Part shown: in pieces, positions 54,075 to 64,000 of the stretch | Numbering within the stretch: position 1 is the stretch's first letter | Layout: every line of letters begins with the position of its first letter | Assembly (NCBI RefSeq): GCF_964340395.1 | Contig: NC_135555.1 | Coordinates: 5,403,501 to 5,467,500 of the forward strand | DNA: 64,000 nucleotides | Origin: Glandiceps talaboti | Lineage: Eukaryota > Hemichordata > Enteropneusta > Spengelidae | Direction: 5' to 3' | Made by a program: the position numbers and the translations under genes | The notes under the pieces: generated by a model | Database searches by the model: none | Seen by the model: only the letters and a program-made list of their open reading frames with translations | What the model was told of the DNA's origin: nothing

Positions 54075-54258
54075 ATTTCTATTATGACCCAAGAAATTAA
54101 TGTTTTGTCATATGAAATAAAAGTGTTATCCTTTTATTAAATATTTTGCCCTCAAAAATTAATTATATTTCTATTATGACCCAAGAAATTAATGTTTTGT
54201 CATATGAAATAAAAGTGTTATCCTTTTATTAAATATTTTGCCCTCAAAAATTAATTAT
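54075..54258 (+). repeat. 92-bp tandem duplication, with a diverged third copy at 54611-54770
   Basis: ATTTCTATTATGACCCAAG to CTCAAAAATTAATTAT occurs twice in tandem without visible differences. A decayed copy of the same sequence plus the following CACAAATGTA and GGGCC(G/A)CCG lies at about 54611-54770. This shows that the arm sequence is itself a dispersed family. Confidence 0.8.
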
Positions 54259-54770
54259 TTATAGCACAAATGTAGTTTTCGTCTGTCACCTGTGGGCCAC
54301 CGTACTTGTCAATGTCCTTTCAATAAACTAAATAAATTATAGATGTCACATAATAGACATGTCTTTATACTGCGACAATGCCGACATTCCTAGGCTTGTA
54401 AAGAATCGTATATAGCCATCACAAGTATTTTAACAACGTACTCTTTTATTGTCTGGTCCAGGAACATTACACTATACTAGAGGAGAGCTGACATTGTCGT
54501 AAAAGTATCATAGGGTCGGTGGTATCATCGATCAAGATTGGTGAATTTTAAAATCATCTACGTTGTGTATCTGCTCTTGGAAAAAAAGTTTTGTCTTACA
54601 AATTTGAACTTTTTGCTTTGATATTTCTATTTTGAACCCAAAAAAATAATTTGTTGTCCTATGAAAGAAATTGTTTATCCTTGTACTGAATATTTTGCTC
54701 TCAAAAATTTAATTATTTCTTCCACAAATGTATTGTTCCTTTGTCATCTCTGGGCCGCCGTTCATAGCAA

Positions 54771-56610
54771 CCAACATGTCATAGTTTGGTCGTTGTTATA
54801 CATATTACTTTTACAAGTGAAAGGTCGTTTTCCTTCAGTTTTGCAAGTCGCTGATCGCAGTTGAGTAAGTTGCAAGTCGCTCTCCACATCTGCCGTCTAT
54901 AGGTAAATTGTGAATTGTAAGACGATCGACATCGCTACTAGGTGAGTACAAAATGTATATTGCGTGAGTATTAGAGCGCTCATAGGGACGGCGACTGCCG
55001 AGTTTTGTTTTAAGTTTGCCCCATTTTTCGATTCAGCAATCCAATCCTGGTGTTCAATTCATTGGTAGACAGTCTAGAACTCGTCAGCCGTAAAAACATA
55101 AGTAGGAACAAACCGATACTGTTCGACTTACAGCGTTTTTACGCATATCATGTGCGATATTGTTTTATTACGGGAACCCATGACAGTTTAAGTTCTGTTA
55201 CAGCTATATCTAACAGAACTGGAGAGATGAAATACCAGTCAATACGTTTCTGGTCGGAAGGGAGCGGTGGGGGTTGTTTGCAAGGTGTGGCGAGACAATG
55301 TTTCTTTGATTGGGATCATAATTAGGAGCTGGACATTTTTAACCGACATGGGGCGGTGGTTTTTTGTTGTTTTTTTTTGGGGGGGGGGGGGTTATTTTGA
55401 AAACACAACTTGAAGTGGGGGTCACATTGGAAATTGACAAAATAAGTGTCATTTTGGTGCCGTGAAATGACACCTGAACACCTGTAATTTGTCAAATATT
55501 TCTACGGGAGGGGATACCCCTCTCTTACTCTCCCCATCCGCGTTTTTCCACATTAGCATGTGCACTATTTTTTCAAAAAAGATATTCAAACATTTAGTAT
55601 TGGGGTATATAGTATTTAAGAATGGCTAGTTGTGTATTAAGTATATGATTAGCTTTCATTTTCATTAAATTCGAGTCACCACTGGGTATATATATTGACG
55701 GCAGTTTTAACTGGTGATTGAACATGCCATTTGTGTTTCAATCAATTTGTCATTCTCAAGGTAAAAACTTGTTCTGAATGAAATTGTAGAAGCATTATGA
55801 TATTAGCTACATCTGAATGTAATAATGAACGCCATAAAATCATTGAAAATAATGTACAATTTGATATTAATACACTGCACTGAGAGTTGTATTCGATTCT
55901 GTGTTGTACTGCGCGATGTATAATACCACAAACAGGTATACATACTGTAGCATTATCAAAAAATAGTTTGTTGCTTTCTGTCAGCATTTGTTACATTTGT
56001 AAAGACTAATTTTAATAGAAAGAGTTGTATTAAGTGCAAGTAATTATAGTCTGCCATTGATTTATGGTGTGCACTGAGATATCCTGACGAAATTACATGT
56101 TCCATAGATTCTAGATAAACATGTACAAAGAAAACAAAAACTGTACCAAAAATAACGTGTTCAGTGTTCTCTTAATAAATAGCAATATTCAATTATATTC
56201 ATATGGTGTTCTAGTAACATCCCATAGTAGGACCTATAAAATGATGATACAATATACAGGTCTGTATGTAGGCCGGGGGTCAATTTTGAAAATGTGATCT
56301 TTACAGGGGCTCACTTTGGCTTTGGTCATTGGAGCTGCTTGGTGAGGGTCAGTTTGAGAAAACCCATGTTCAACTCCACCGGTCCCCAACAGTCATTTAA
56401 AAATGCTCGGCCCCTTACCTTGATTGTAAGTCACTGGTATAAGTCTATGACCAAGTGCAATGGAACTGTCTAGATTCAGAGGCGACTTCTGTCATATACA
56501 TATGCATGTAGCTGTTATGGCATCCTATGTATGGGTTTATAAACTATCATACAGAAATGTTGACACAAAGAATTTTCGGTCTTCTATGATACAAAATTTC
56601 GAAATGTAAT
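54771..56610. other. Intergenic between inverted repeat and TSP1 gene
   Basis: No gene seen. Contains a G homopolymer near 55378-55391 and GC-richer stretches around 56260-56420. The upstream exon or promoter of the TSP1 gene may lie here, but I cannot place it. Confidence 0.4.
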
Positions 56611-56692
56611 TGTTTGTTTGTTTGTTTGTTTGTTTGTTTGTTTGTTTGTTTGTTTGTTTGTTTGTTTGTTTGTTTATTTGCTTGTTTGTTTC
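56611..56692. repeat. (GTTT)n microsatellite
   Basis: About 80 bp of GTTT/TGTT units, roughly 200 bp before the TSP1 gene's first coding exon. Confidence 0.9.
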
Positions 56693-56899
56693 TAAATGAG
56701 CATGTCAAATAATTGTGAACGTCGAATAATCATGGTTTTCAACAGCAAACGAAAAGTTATCACAAATGTGTCGTTTCTTCATAAAAAAGTTAGAAAATGA
56801 CAAACATAAATCTCAGAGTGAAGGTGGGATTAGAAACATTTTCAAGTAAACCAAAACCGAATTAATATTACATATATTTCTTTCAACTTTCGTCTAGAA

Positions 56900-59678
56900 A
56901 TGATCAAGCTACTAATAATTGGGGCTCTAGCTCTGTTCCCACCTGCGACATTCGTGGTGGAATGTGGCATGGTTTCAACGACTCCTGGCGCCCTTAGTAC
57001 AGCGTGTCCTACTGTCACCTGTCAAGTATCAGCTTGGTCAACCTGGGGTAATTGTTCAATCGAATGTGGATCGTCTGGGACAAGAACCCGAACGAGAAGC
57101 AAGACGGTACAGGAAAGCTGCGGCGGCCAGTGTTTTTACTCGTTGTCGGAAACAGCAGATTGTGCCGATGATGGTTGTAATGGGCATGGGTCACCTATGG
57201 CGGAATCATGTGAATGCGACCGTGGTTGGTCAGGTACATGCTGTGACAAAGAAGGTACGTGTAAATTTAAGCAATAACCCCCGCCGAAGGCGGGTATACA
57301 CGAGATTTTGGTACAATTCGCGACATATAGCACGAGCCGAATGGCGAGTGCTATATGGAGCGAATTGTACCAAATTCGAGTGTATACCCGCCTTCGGCGG
57401 GGGTTATTGCTATTATATTATATCAAAATATGTGTCTATTTCTTCTAAATGTGATTCTGTGGTTATTTATATGCCTGAAAAGGCGAATTCGCTCGTACAG
57501 GAAAAGATCGTCGGTAATACATCGTCGGGAACGAGCATATTTTGATGAGTGGATACGTTCATGTCGCCCATACACACACACACTGCATGAACACAAATCA
57601 TACACTGCATTGCATTGCATTGATAAATTACTTTATTTACATCATATAATGCATAACGAAAACGCGTTGAAAACTAGAGCAACGAAGAAAACGGGGCAAG
57701 AGGTCAAAGAAAGTAACAATTTTGTTTGGATATTTACATAAGAACAATACAATCTTGTACACTGCTAAAAATAGATGTCTCGGCGTTGACTCAGTTGAAT
57801 GGAGAAAGCTCGAGGCAGTAAATCAGAGACGCGACGTTACACAGTCTACTTTAATTTAATGGTTAACAAATTCAACATTGACTGAAAATGTACAGTTTTG
57901 AAATAATCCTGACGCACTTGACTGATGGTTAAAAGTTAAATTGGTGTTGCTTGATTCAACGAGAGCAGGACGCTGACGGCTCGTTGCATGGGGGAACTTG
58001 TGTCTTATCAGCCATGGCCAGTGATGTTTAAGCCACTAATCGATCGTTGTTTTCGATCGCAAGGTCATCAGTGGAATTATTTGGACTACTGTAACCCAAA
58101 CTATTGTACAGGATACCTGACATACCTTTACTCTGAGGAAGTGTTAACTTATTGGTATAAGAACGAACACTAGCTTCTTTTTTGTGAGTACTATTCATAT
58201 GCTAGTTTAGGGGCCCATTTTACCACTGCCAGCCGTGGTAAAATGGGATTTTACCACAGTTATTATCCAATCAGAATGGCCCATAGTAGCATGATATAAT
58301 ATAATATACGTCTTTAGTAACATTGAATATGTGTATATGTGTGGAGAGAGAGAGAGAACACATGCATGAATGTATGTGTTGCCGATGGCGATGTTGTGTC
58401 CAATCATGGATGCATAATGGGAGATAAACATCCATGGTCCTATCAACAGTTTTATATATACGATTGTACTGGGGAAAACTATGGAAAGCACATACTGTAT
58501 TATTCTATGTACAGTTACTATTATTGTCTGTGCAAACACTATGTTATTATGTGCATTTAAAAGTTTATTATGTACAGTTACTATTATTGTATGTGCTAAC
58601 ACTATGTTATTATGTGCATTTGATAGTTTACTATGTACAGTTAATATTATTGTATGTGCTAACACTATGATATTATGTGCATTAAATAGTTTATTATGTT
58701 CAGTTATTATTTTATGGGCTAACGCTATGTTATTATGTGCATACTGTATTATTCTATGTACAGTTACTATTATTGTATGTGCAAACACTATGTTATTATG
58801 TGCATTTAATAGTTTATTATGTACAGTTATTATTTTATGGGCTAACGCTATGTTATTATGTGCATACTGTATTATTCTATGTACAGTTACTATTATTGTA
58901 TGTGCAAACACTATGTTATTATGTGCATTTAATAGTTTATTATGTACAGTTACTATTATTGTATGTGCTAACACTATGTTATTATGTGCATTTAATAGTT
59001 TATTATGTACAGTTACTATTATTGTATGTGCTAACACTATGTTATTATGTGCATTAAAAAGTTTTATTAAATTTCTATGTTGCCATGGTGCTGATGACAA
59101 ACGCTTTGTGACACTATTACTGTTATAATTTATAAATAGACAAGCGACATGGCATGCTGTGCGAGTTTGTTTTACTTTTTGTTCACACCTAGTAACGTGG
59201 TAGTAAACATATCATCACAAACGACTAAATTGCATAATATCAGTTTGACCTGAGACCGTCCTATCCACAAACGTAAGGACAATCATGTCAGTGTTACGAC
59301 TTATCCGTATGCGGTCGACCTTTACGACTTTATAATGGGTGCAGTGAGAACACACCCAAATTCCTAAACATAGAGTTAATTGTTAATTGGATGGTGACGA
59401 TTCCCGCTTTCGCCCATAATTGTGGATAGTTTTTACATGTAGTAACCGTTGAGGGGGCTAGATTGAACTTGCATTTTAGAGATTCTAAATATTGTCATAT
59501 GCCAATATGACCTTGTGGATCTTTGTAGTCTAAACTCTGAACTAATAGTCGATTATGTTTGATGGCTTTTTCAGAGGCCGGTGAATGCAGCGAGGGTGTT
59601 GGTGCTGTGGTGGTACATATGCTACTTCCAATTATTACCATTCCGGTTGCATATTACATTTCCCGCTGGGGCTTCTGA
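56900..59678 (+). CDS. Small TSP1/EGF single-pass membrane protein, two coding exons
   Basis: Coding exons 56900-57254 and 59575-59678. The donor is GAAG|GTACGT and the acceptor GGCTTTTTCAG|AG, phase 1 on both sides (G plus AG gives Glu). The product is about 152 residues: a signal peptide (MIKLLIIGALALFPPATFVV), one thrombospondin type-1 repeat (WSTWGNCSIECGSSGTRTRT with the R-x-R pattern and downstream Cys), a short EGF-like motif (CNGHG, CECDRGWSGTCC), then from exon 2 a hydrophobic span GVGAVVVHMLLPIITIPVAY ending YISRWGF. It is likely a small extracellular adhesion or binding protein anchored at its C-terminus. An acceptor-like TTTCGTCTAG lies just before the ATG, so a 5' non-coding exon is probable. 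A poly(A) signal follows at 59783. No specific orthologue is recognised. Confidence 0.75.
57271..57410. mobile_element. 140-bp near-perfect palindromic MITE in the TSP1 gene intron
   Basis: Arms of about 63 bp (starting GCAATAACCCCCGCCGAAGG) mirror each other with few mismatches around a GAGCCGAATGGCGA centre. It lies 16 bases after the splice donor, and its GCAATAA supplies the stop of the unspliced reading frame. The GC-rich tips contrast with the AT-rich surroundings. No coding content. Confidence 0.8.
58214..58247. repeat. Short hairpin in the TSP1 gene intron
   Basis: CCCATTTTACCAC, an 8-base loop, then GTGGTAAAATGGG: a perfect 13-bp stem. ATTTTACCAC follows once more immediately after it. 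Confidence 0.6.
58491..59060. repeat. 63-bp minisatellite in the TSP1 gene intron
   Basis: About nine units built from ACACTATGTTATTATGTGCA, TTTAATAGTTTATTATG and TACAGTTACTATTATTGTATG. Some units are shortened (GTTATTATTTTATGGG), and pairs of long and short units alternate, suggesting higher-order duplication. Because 63 is a multiple of three, both strands stay open (297- and 215-codon frames), which are not genes. Confidence 0.85.
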
Positions 59679-59782
59679 GAAGATCACGTATGGTCGACAG
59701 ATAAACAGCCGTAGTCTGTATATTCGTTGATAACCAAAATATTACTAACACTATGCTATGTACTGTTTGTATTGCTCTGTAA

Positions 59783-59788
59783 AATAAA
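59783..59788 (+). terminator. Poly(A) signal of the TSP1/EGF gene
   Basis: AATAAA about 105 bases after the TGA at 59676-59678, followed by GT-rich sequence (AGTCGTTGGCGG). Confidence 0.6.
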
Positions 59789-59825
59789 GTCGTTGGCGGC
59801 GCACCACACGCTGCACTAATCTGTA

Positions 59826-59879
59826 TGTACGTACGAGCGTACGTACGTACGTATGTATGTATGTATGTATGTATGTATG

Positions 59880-59909
<30 letters not shown>
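59826..59909. repeat. (GTAC)/(GTAT)n microsatellite
   Basis: GTAC units followed by about 60 bp of GTAT units, downstream of the TSP1 gene poly(A) signal. Confidence 0.9.
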
Positions 59910-59910
<1 letters not shown>

Positions 59911-62540
59911 TCTTCATTGTTCATAATGTGTTCATTGATATTCGTATTGTGTATGTTCATGTACATGCACAATTTATATTCATTAAAATAAAAATTATAT
60001 TCTCATGTCATATTGTAAAAATAGACCCTTTTAGGATGGGATATTCTGCTCTTGTTATATGAAATTAGAAATATCTGCATGTTTTTCTCATTGTGTAATA
60101 AAAGTGTGGTCTGCATAGGTATATCTCTTTTCTAATTGATGTTTCAGTGAGTGTTGGAGATGAATGTTTATTTGTGAAATTATAACAACTCTGGCCTTAC
60201 TGAACGAAATCGTACTAAGTGCTATTTTAATGTGACCCCCACCATCAAGTACAGACAATTCAGCTTTAGTGTTTATATCATTACATATATATTATGCGAT
60301 TTAGATCGAAACTTGAGCAATATCTATCATCTGTTACCACACGTGTTGTTGCATGGCAAATCCCACTCTCTCCCCCATCCGCTCTCAAACCGTACCCGCC
60401 ACATCCCGTCCTACTCCCGACACATTATCTTTGAAACTCTAAATGGCAGCATTTCATAAGTGCAGTTCTTGACTTTTGATTAGAAATTGTTTTGTAGTTC
60501 AAATCTCAATCAAGTTTGAGTGTACTCATTAGTAATACGGGGTAACGCAGAGACTATACGCGTTATCGTATCAAGATATTTCACAACAGGTACATTACGG
60601 TTGAAGGCTTATTCCAAGCGGGAAAAGACGTAACTTGATTCTGATTACGATTGTTTATTCGCCATTCGGAAATAACCGCTGTTGCCCTCTAGTGACGGAA
60701 TAGAGCATGCCGCGCCGACGTCTATTGTAACAGTTCTACGGTGGTTAATGTTGTTGAAACTGATGACAATCAGAGAGAAAGGCGATGCCAGTGGTGTCAA
60801 TTTTTTCTCAAGGAAAATAAAATAAACAAGTGAATCGATGGCATATATCAAAGGTTTGTTTTTGACACAAAGGAAGGAGTTTATTTTAAATGGTAATATG
60901 GTAAAACAAAACATTCCTGTCTTGTTATATTTCTGACAAGTTTACATTGTCCTGAACAACCGTACAAGATGAAATTTAAATCACATCAATGAATTTTTCA
61001 CATAAAACTATTTATTTAGAATTTCTTTTCGTGTCTGAAAAGCTTTATAAAGAAATATACAAAGTTTTCTTAAAGTACTTTCTTCTGTTGAACGTAATAA
61101 ACGCTGAAATTTACATAAGTTTGGATGTATAAAAATTTACTGTACATAATTCACATTATAGCAAAAATTACATAACAGATCACGTTAGATAACAAATGTC
61201 ATTAATTTTCTACATTTTCATGCGAGTCTAGCCGACAAACAGTTGAATACTTACTTTATAGGATCCAAAAAGAAATACAGACGACACAATTGTGTATATA
61301 GTTCTGGATCCGATGTGAACTACCGACTATAGATCACGTAAAGTACCCGAAATAATTACTTCTTCTGAACCCTTTTCAGCTGCACTAGTTGGAACGTGTT
61401 TCATAATCAAAAATATTTTGTTAGGTACAATAAATTACTTGTAAATCGTACACCGTAAACAGTATCCTAACACTACTGACAGTTGAAAAGATATTGATAT
61501 TTTGAATGGACGACAAACACACCTGTATGTAGTCTCCCTTAGACCAATCGGATTAGAGGATGTGTACACAAATTAGCAAGTCATTGCAAGCAACAGACCA
61601 GTGATTGGCCAATCCATTTTAACCATGTAGTAATTGAGGAAGACGTGTTTCTATCAATGTTGTCATTATGAACTTTGTTTTCGATGAGCGCACATTATGT
61701 TTGCACTTTACGTTAAGGTGCGTTTGATCTGGTTTGGCTTTTCCACGATTTCAGGAACAGACTAGAGAGTAAAATTGAATCCCATGTGACCTCTAAATTT
61801 TTACTTCCCCTTCTAAAATTTTGTTTTCGTACACAAGACTTGAAATGGGATCTATGTGCCCCAAAATCCTACGCGATTTCACTAACCAGTGGGTTATCAA
61901 TATCGCCACTCTGTAAGTCTAATTGTTAGCCATGGTCTGTACTAATTGGACATTCTACGTCACATGAACAATAGAGCATGTACAAAGTGTGGTACATTTT
62001 CCAAAATATGTATATCGTACTGCATTTTTGTCTGATAGGATGTTCTCTTCATTTAGTAACTTCTTAAAAAATCGTTAAAACCTAAAACAAAACAAAAAAC
62101 AATTATCAGCAAAACTAGTTCGGGACATCATTCTATGTTTCATGCATATTTTTGTAGACTAGTGTAGAGCATTGTCTTACATGTAATATTACATCGTACC
62201 AGTGCAATATCCGGATATTGCAATGCAATATTACACAATGTTGATGCAATCGTGTAAATAATGATCTACTCGTGAAACAAAGGTTTCGAAACGTGAAGTG
62301 GCGTGACCCAGCATAAATTACTTTAATTGCTTTGTTGTCACTAGCATGTATTCAGCTCGTTCGTTCTTCAAAAGTAAACACAGCAATTAAGGATATGCAT
62401 TTCCACAAATATCAAAATGACTTCTGTACAACAAATATTGCCGTACACGCATTTTTTGCAAATTTTCAATTTTCATTTCAAACTCGATAACAAGTGCGAA
62501 AAAGACAGCTCAAGATTAAGGTTCATCGTCCGAAATGTGA
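59910..62540. other. Intergenic, no supportable gene
   Basis: AT-rich DNA with short frames only. A minus-strand frame at 60645-60914 is open for 89 codons but has no recognisable motif or exon borders. Confidence 0.4.
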
Positions 62541-62692
62541 AATAATAATAATAATAATAATATTTATTTCTTTTATAGCGCATTACATAATCAAAGAAAA
62601 TCTCAATGCGCTTCACACAAACACTATATAAAAAAATCAAATATAAAAAAATCAAATATAAAAAAACATTACATTTGTAAAAATCACTAATA
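62541..62692. repeat. (AAT)n plus TATAGCGC-type dispersed repeat remnant
   Basis: An ATA/AAT tract followed by TTTATAGCGCATTACATAAT, CAATGCGCTTCACAC and then three tandem AAATATAAAAAAATC-type units. The GCGCATTA...AATGCGC pairing suggests the terminal hairpin of a dispersed element. Confidence 0.5.
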
Positions 62693-64000
62693 CTCGTGTA
62701 CATTCATTTAAAATTAGACATTTGATTAAAATTGACAAATTGTGTAACCCAATAAATAAAACTTAAATAGTAGTTCAAAGTTCTGTTGCAGCGTTGGTTA
62801 CCATGGTTACACCACTATTTTGGTTACCATGGTAACTTTATTCCAAATCACCATCTGTAATTCATCAGCTTTTCTCGTCAATGACTGACCGTTTTTTAAC
62901 GTTACATTCGAATGTCTTAGTGACAGGGTACGAACGTAGACGCCCTTCAAATATGTATATCAGGATGGTTTCCACCATAAATTAGTAATTACTCACATTG
63001 GAATAGCTATAATAAAATAAACATATCAAAAAAAATTATTACAAAAGACAGGAAAGGAACACTAGACATTCTTGAAAATTCAACGCTTCAGCATTTACGA
63101 CGCAGATAAAAAAAAATCCAAAGGTAACACGATTGGCTATTCAAATATGACTCGGGAACTGGTGCACTGAATGGACATTGTTAGTGGACAAACGGGTTGG
63201 ATGGCAAATTAATGAAACATATCTCTGACACTCATGTAAAGATAATGACGTGTATTGGAAGAGTTTTTTTTTTAAAAGCCATGTGTATGATATAACGAAA
63301 CAAAGCGAAAAACACAAGTACTCATACCGATCCTAATTATTATTCATAGGCAGAAGAGCTATTGAAATGCATGACTGTGAAACATATGTTATGTGTGATT
63401 TGAAAAGAAGTGTCGGGATATTGCCAGTCTGAAGTGGGACATTTACATGATTAAATGTAACTGTCAGAATCAAAATACGTGTTATATGTGTGCTGTAGCT
63501 AAATAATGTGATCATTAGCATAAATAGATGACAAACGTTGTTTGTTTGTAGATTTGCAGGAGATTTGTCGAACGCTTTCAAATGTTATGAGGTACTTTGA
63601 GAAACTCCTCTTTTTTCATTAATTACTTTATAATAAAGTTAATGATGTCCCGTCCAATGTTATTATATAAAGCTCCAAGAATATTCATTGAAAGTTTGAG
63701 TGGAGTCTTTAGAAATTTAATGGCAAACTTTAACGCGGGAAACGTTTAACTCAATATATGTCACACGTATCAGGCTATCGCCCCGTGTATGGCTTTTCCA
63801 AATGAATAATTTAGTTTATCCTCCAAAAGTTATCATCCTTAAAGAAGCACCCGTCGTTATCATGAATAAACTTACTCATTTGGTGCCAATATCACGAGGT
63901 ATTTTCTCAATTATTATATCACTAAGATTTCATGGGCACGTTATTCAAAATTATTCACAATTCACTTCGATCTTTTCAATAATAATAATTGAATCGAATG
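62693..64000. other. Intergenic, no gene seen
   Basis: Contains a short direct repeat at about 62795-62836 (GTTACCATGGT(T/A)AC twice). No exon is supported to the window edge. Confidence 0.4.

Larger units (their letters stand above)
52350..54304 (-). repeat. Large inverted repeat, right arm
   Basis: Inverted partner of 49551-50980. It is longer because it carries an extra segment of about 290 bp at 52981-53270 and a 92-bp tandem duplication at 54075-54258. The inner edge is a (CAGA)n tract mirroring the CTGT tract of the left arm. Confidence 0.85.

Noticed and set aside
58207-59100. 297-codon minus and 215-codon plus frames
   Set aside because: Both are translations of the 63-bp minisatellite, with no start context or domain.
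60645-60914. 89-codon minus frame with hydrophobic stretches
   Set aside because: No recognisable family, start context or exon borders.

Overview
This is nuclear DNA from an animal, most likely a marine invertebrate. It is AT-rich, has GT-AG introns joined in consistent phase, and is dense in microsatellites, fold-back elements and decayed retroelements. A tRNA-derived SINE, Penelope-like GIY-YIG remnants, and a short element with CCCGGGGG/GTACC termini point loosely to an invertebrate deuterostome such as a hemichordate or lancelet. That placement is an inference, not a determination.

The centre of the window (about 22.4-48.7 kb, minus strand) is one gene that can be assembled from ten exons whose splice phases all agree. 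It encodes a giant single-pass membrane mucin of about 5,545 residues. Exon 1 is a signal peptide. Exon 2 is a single 12.66-kb exon of Ser/Thr-rich repeats of about 18 residues. Exons 3-5 form a SEA-like module, and exons 6-7 a Cys-rich/EGF region and a transmembrane helix. Exon 8 encodes about 1,006 residues of very acidic cytoplasmic tail with 32 consecutive Asp. Exons 9-10 encode a short Gly-rich C-terminus. The outer part resembles animal transmembrane mucins of the MUC3/12/17 type. The roughly 1,070-residue acidic tail does not, and is the main novelty here.

To the right (56.9-59.7 kb, plus strand) lies a small two-exon gene for a secreted-then-anchored protein: signal peptide, one thrombospondin type-1 repeat, a short EGF-like motif, a C-terminal membrane helix. 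Its intron holds a near-perfect palindromic element and a 63-bp minisatellite. On the left, a signal-peptide exon (16.5 kb, minus strand) has the same length and phase as the mucin signal exon; I could not find its partner exons.

The rest is accessory DNA. At 0-22 kb there are a 5'-truncated LINE with a TAAA tail, two inverted copies of an unnamed ~1.1-kb repeat, two Penelope-like GIY-YIG fragments, a fold-back element, a SINE, (TA)n-flanked repeats and a ~115-bp repeat family. At 49-54.3 kb, just upstream of the mucin, there are a frameshifted LINE reverse transcriptase fragment and a large inverted repeat with arms over 1.3 kb. From 59.9 to 64 kb I see no supportable gene.
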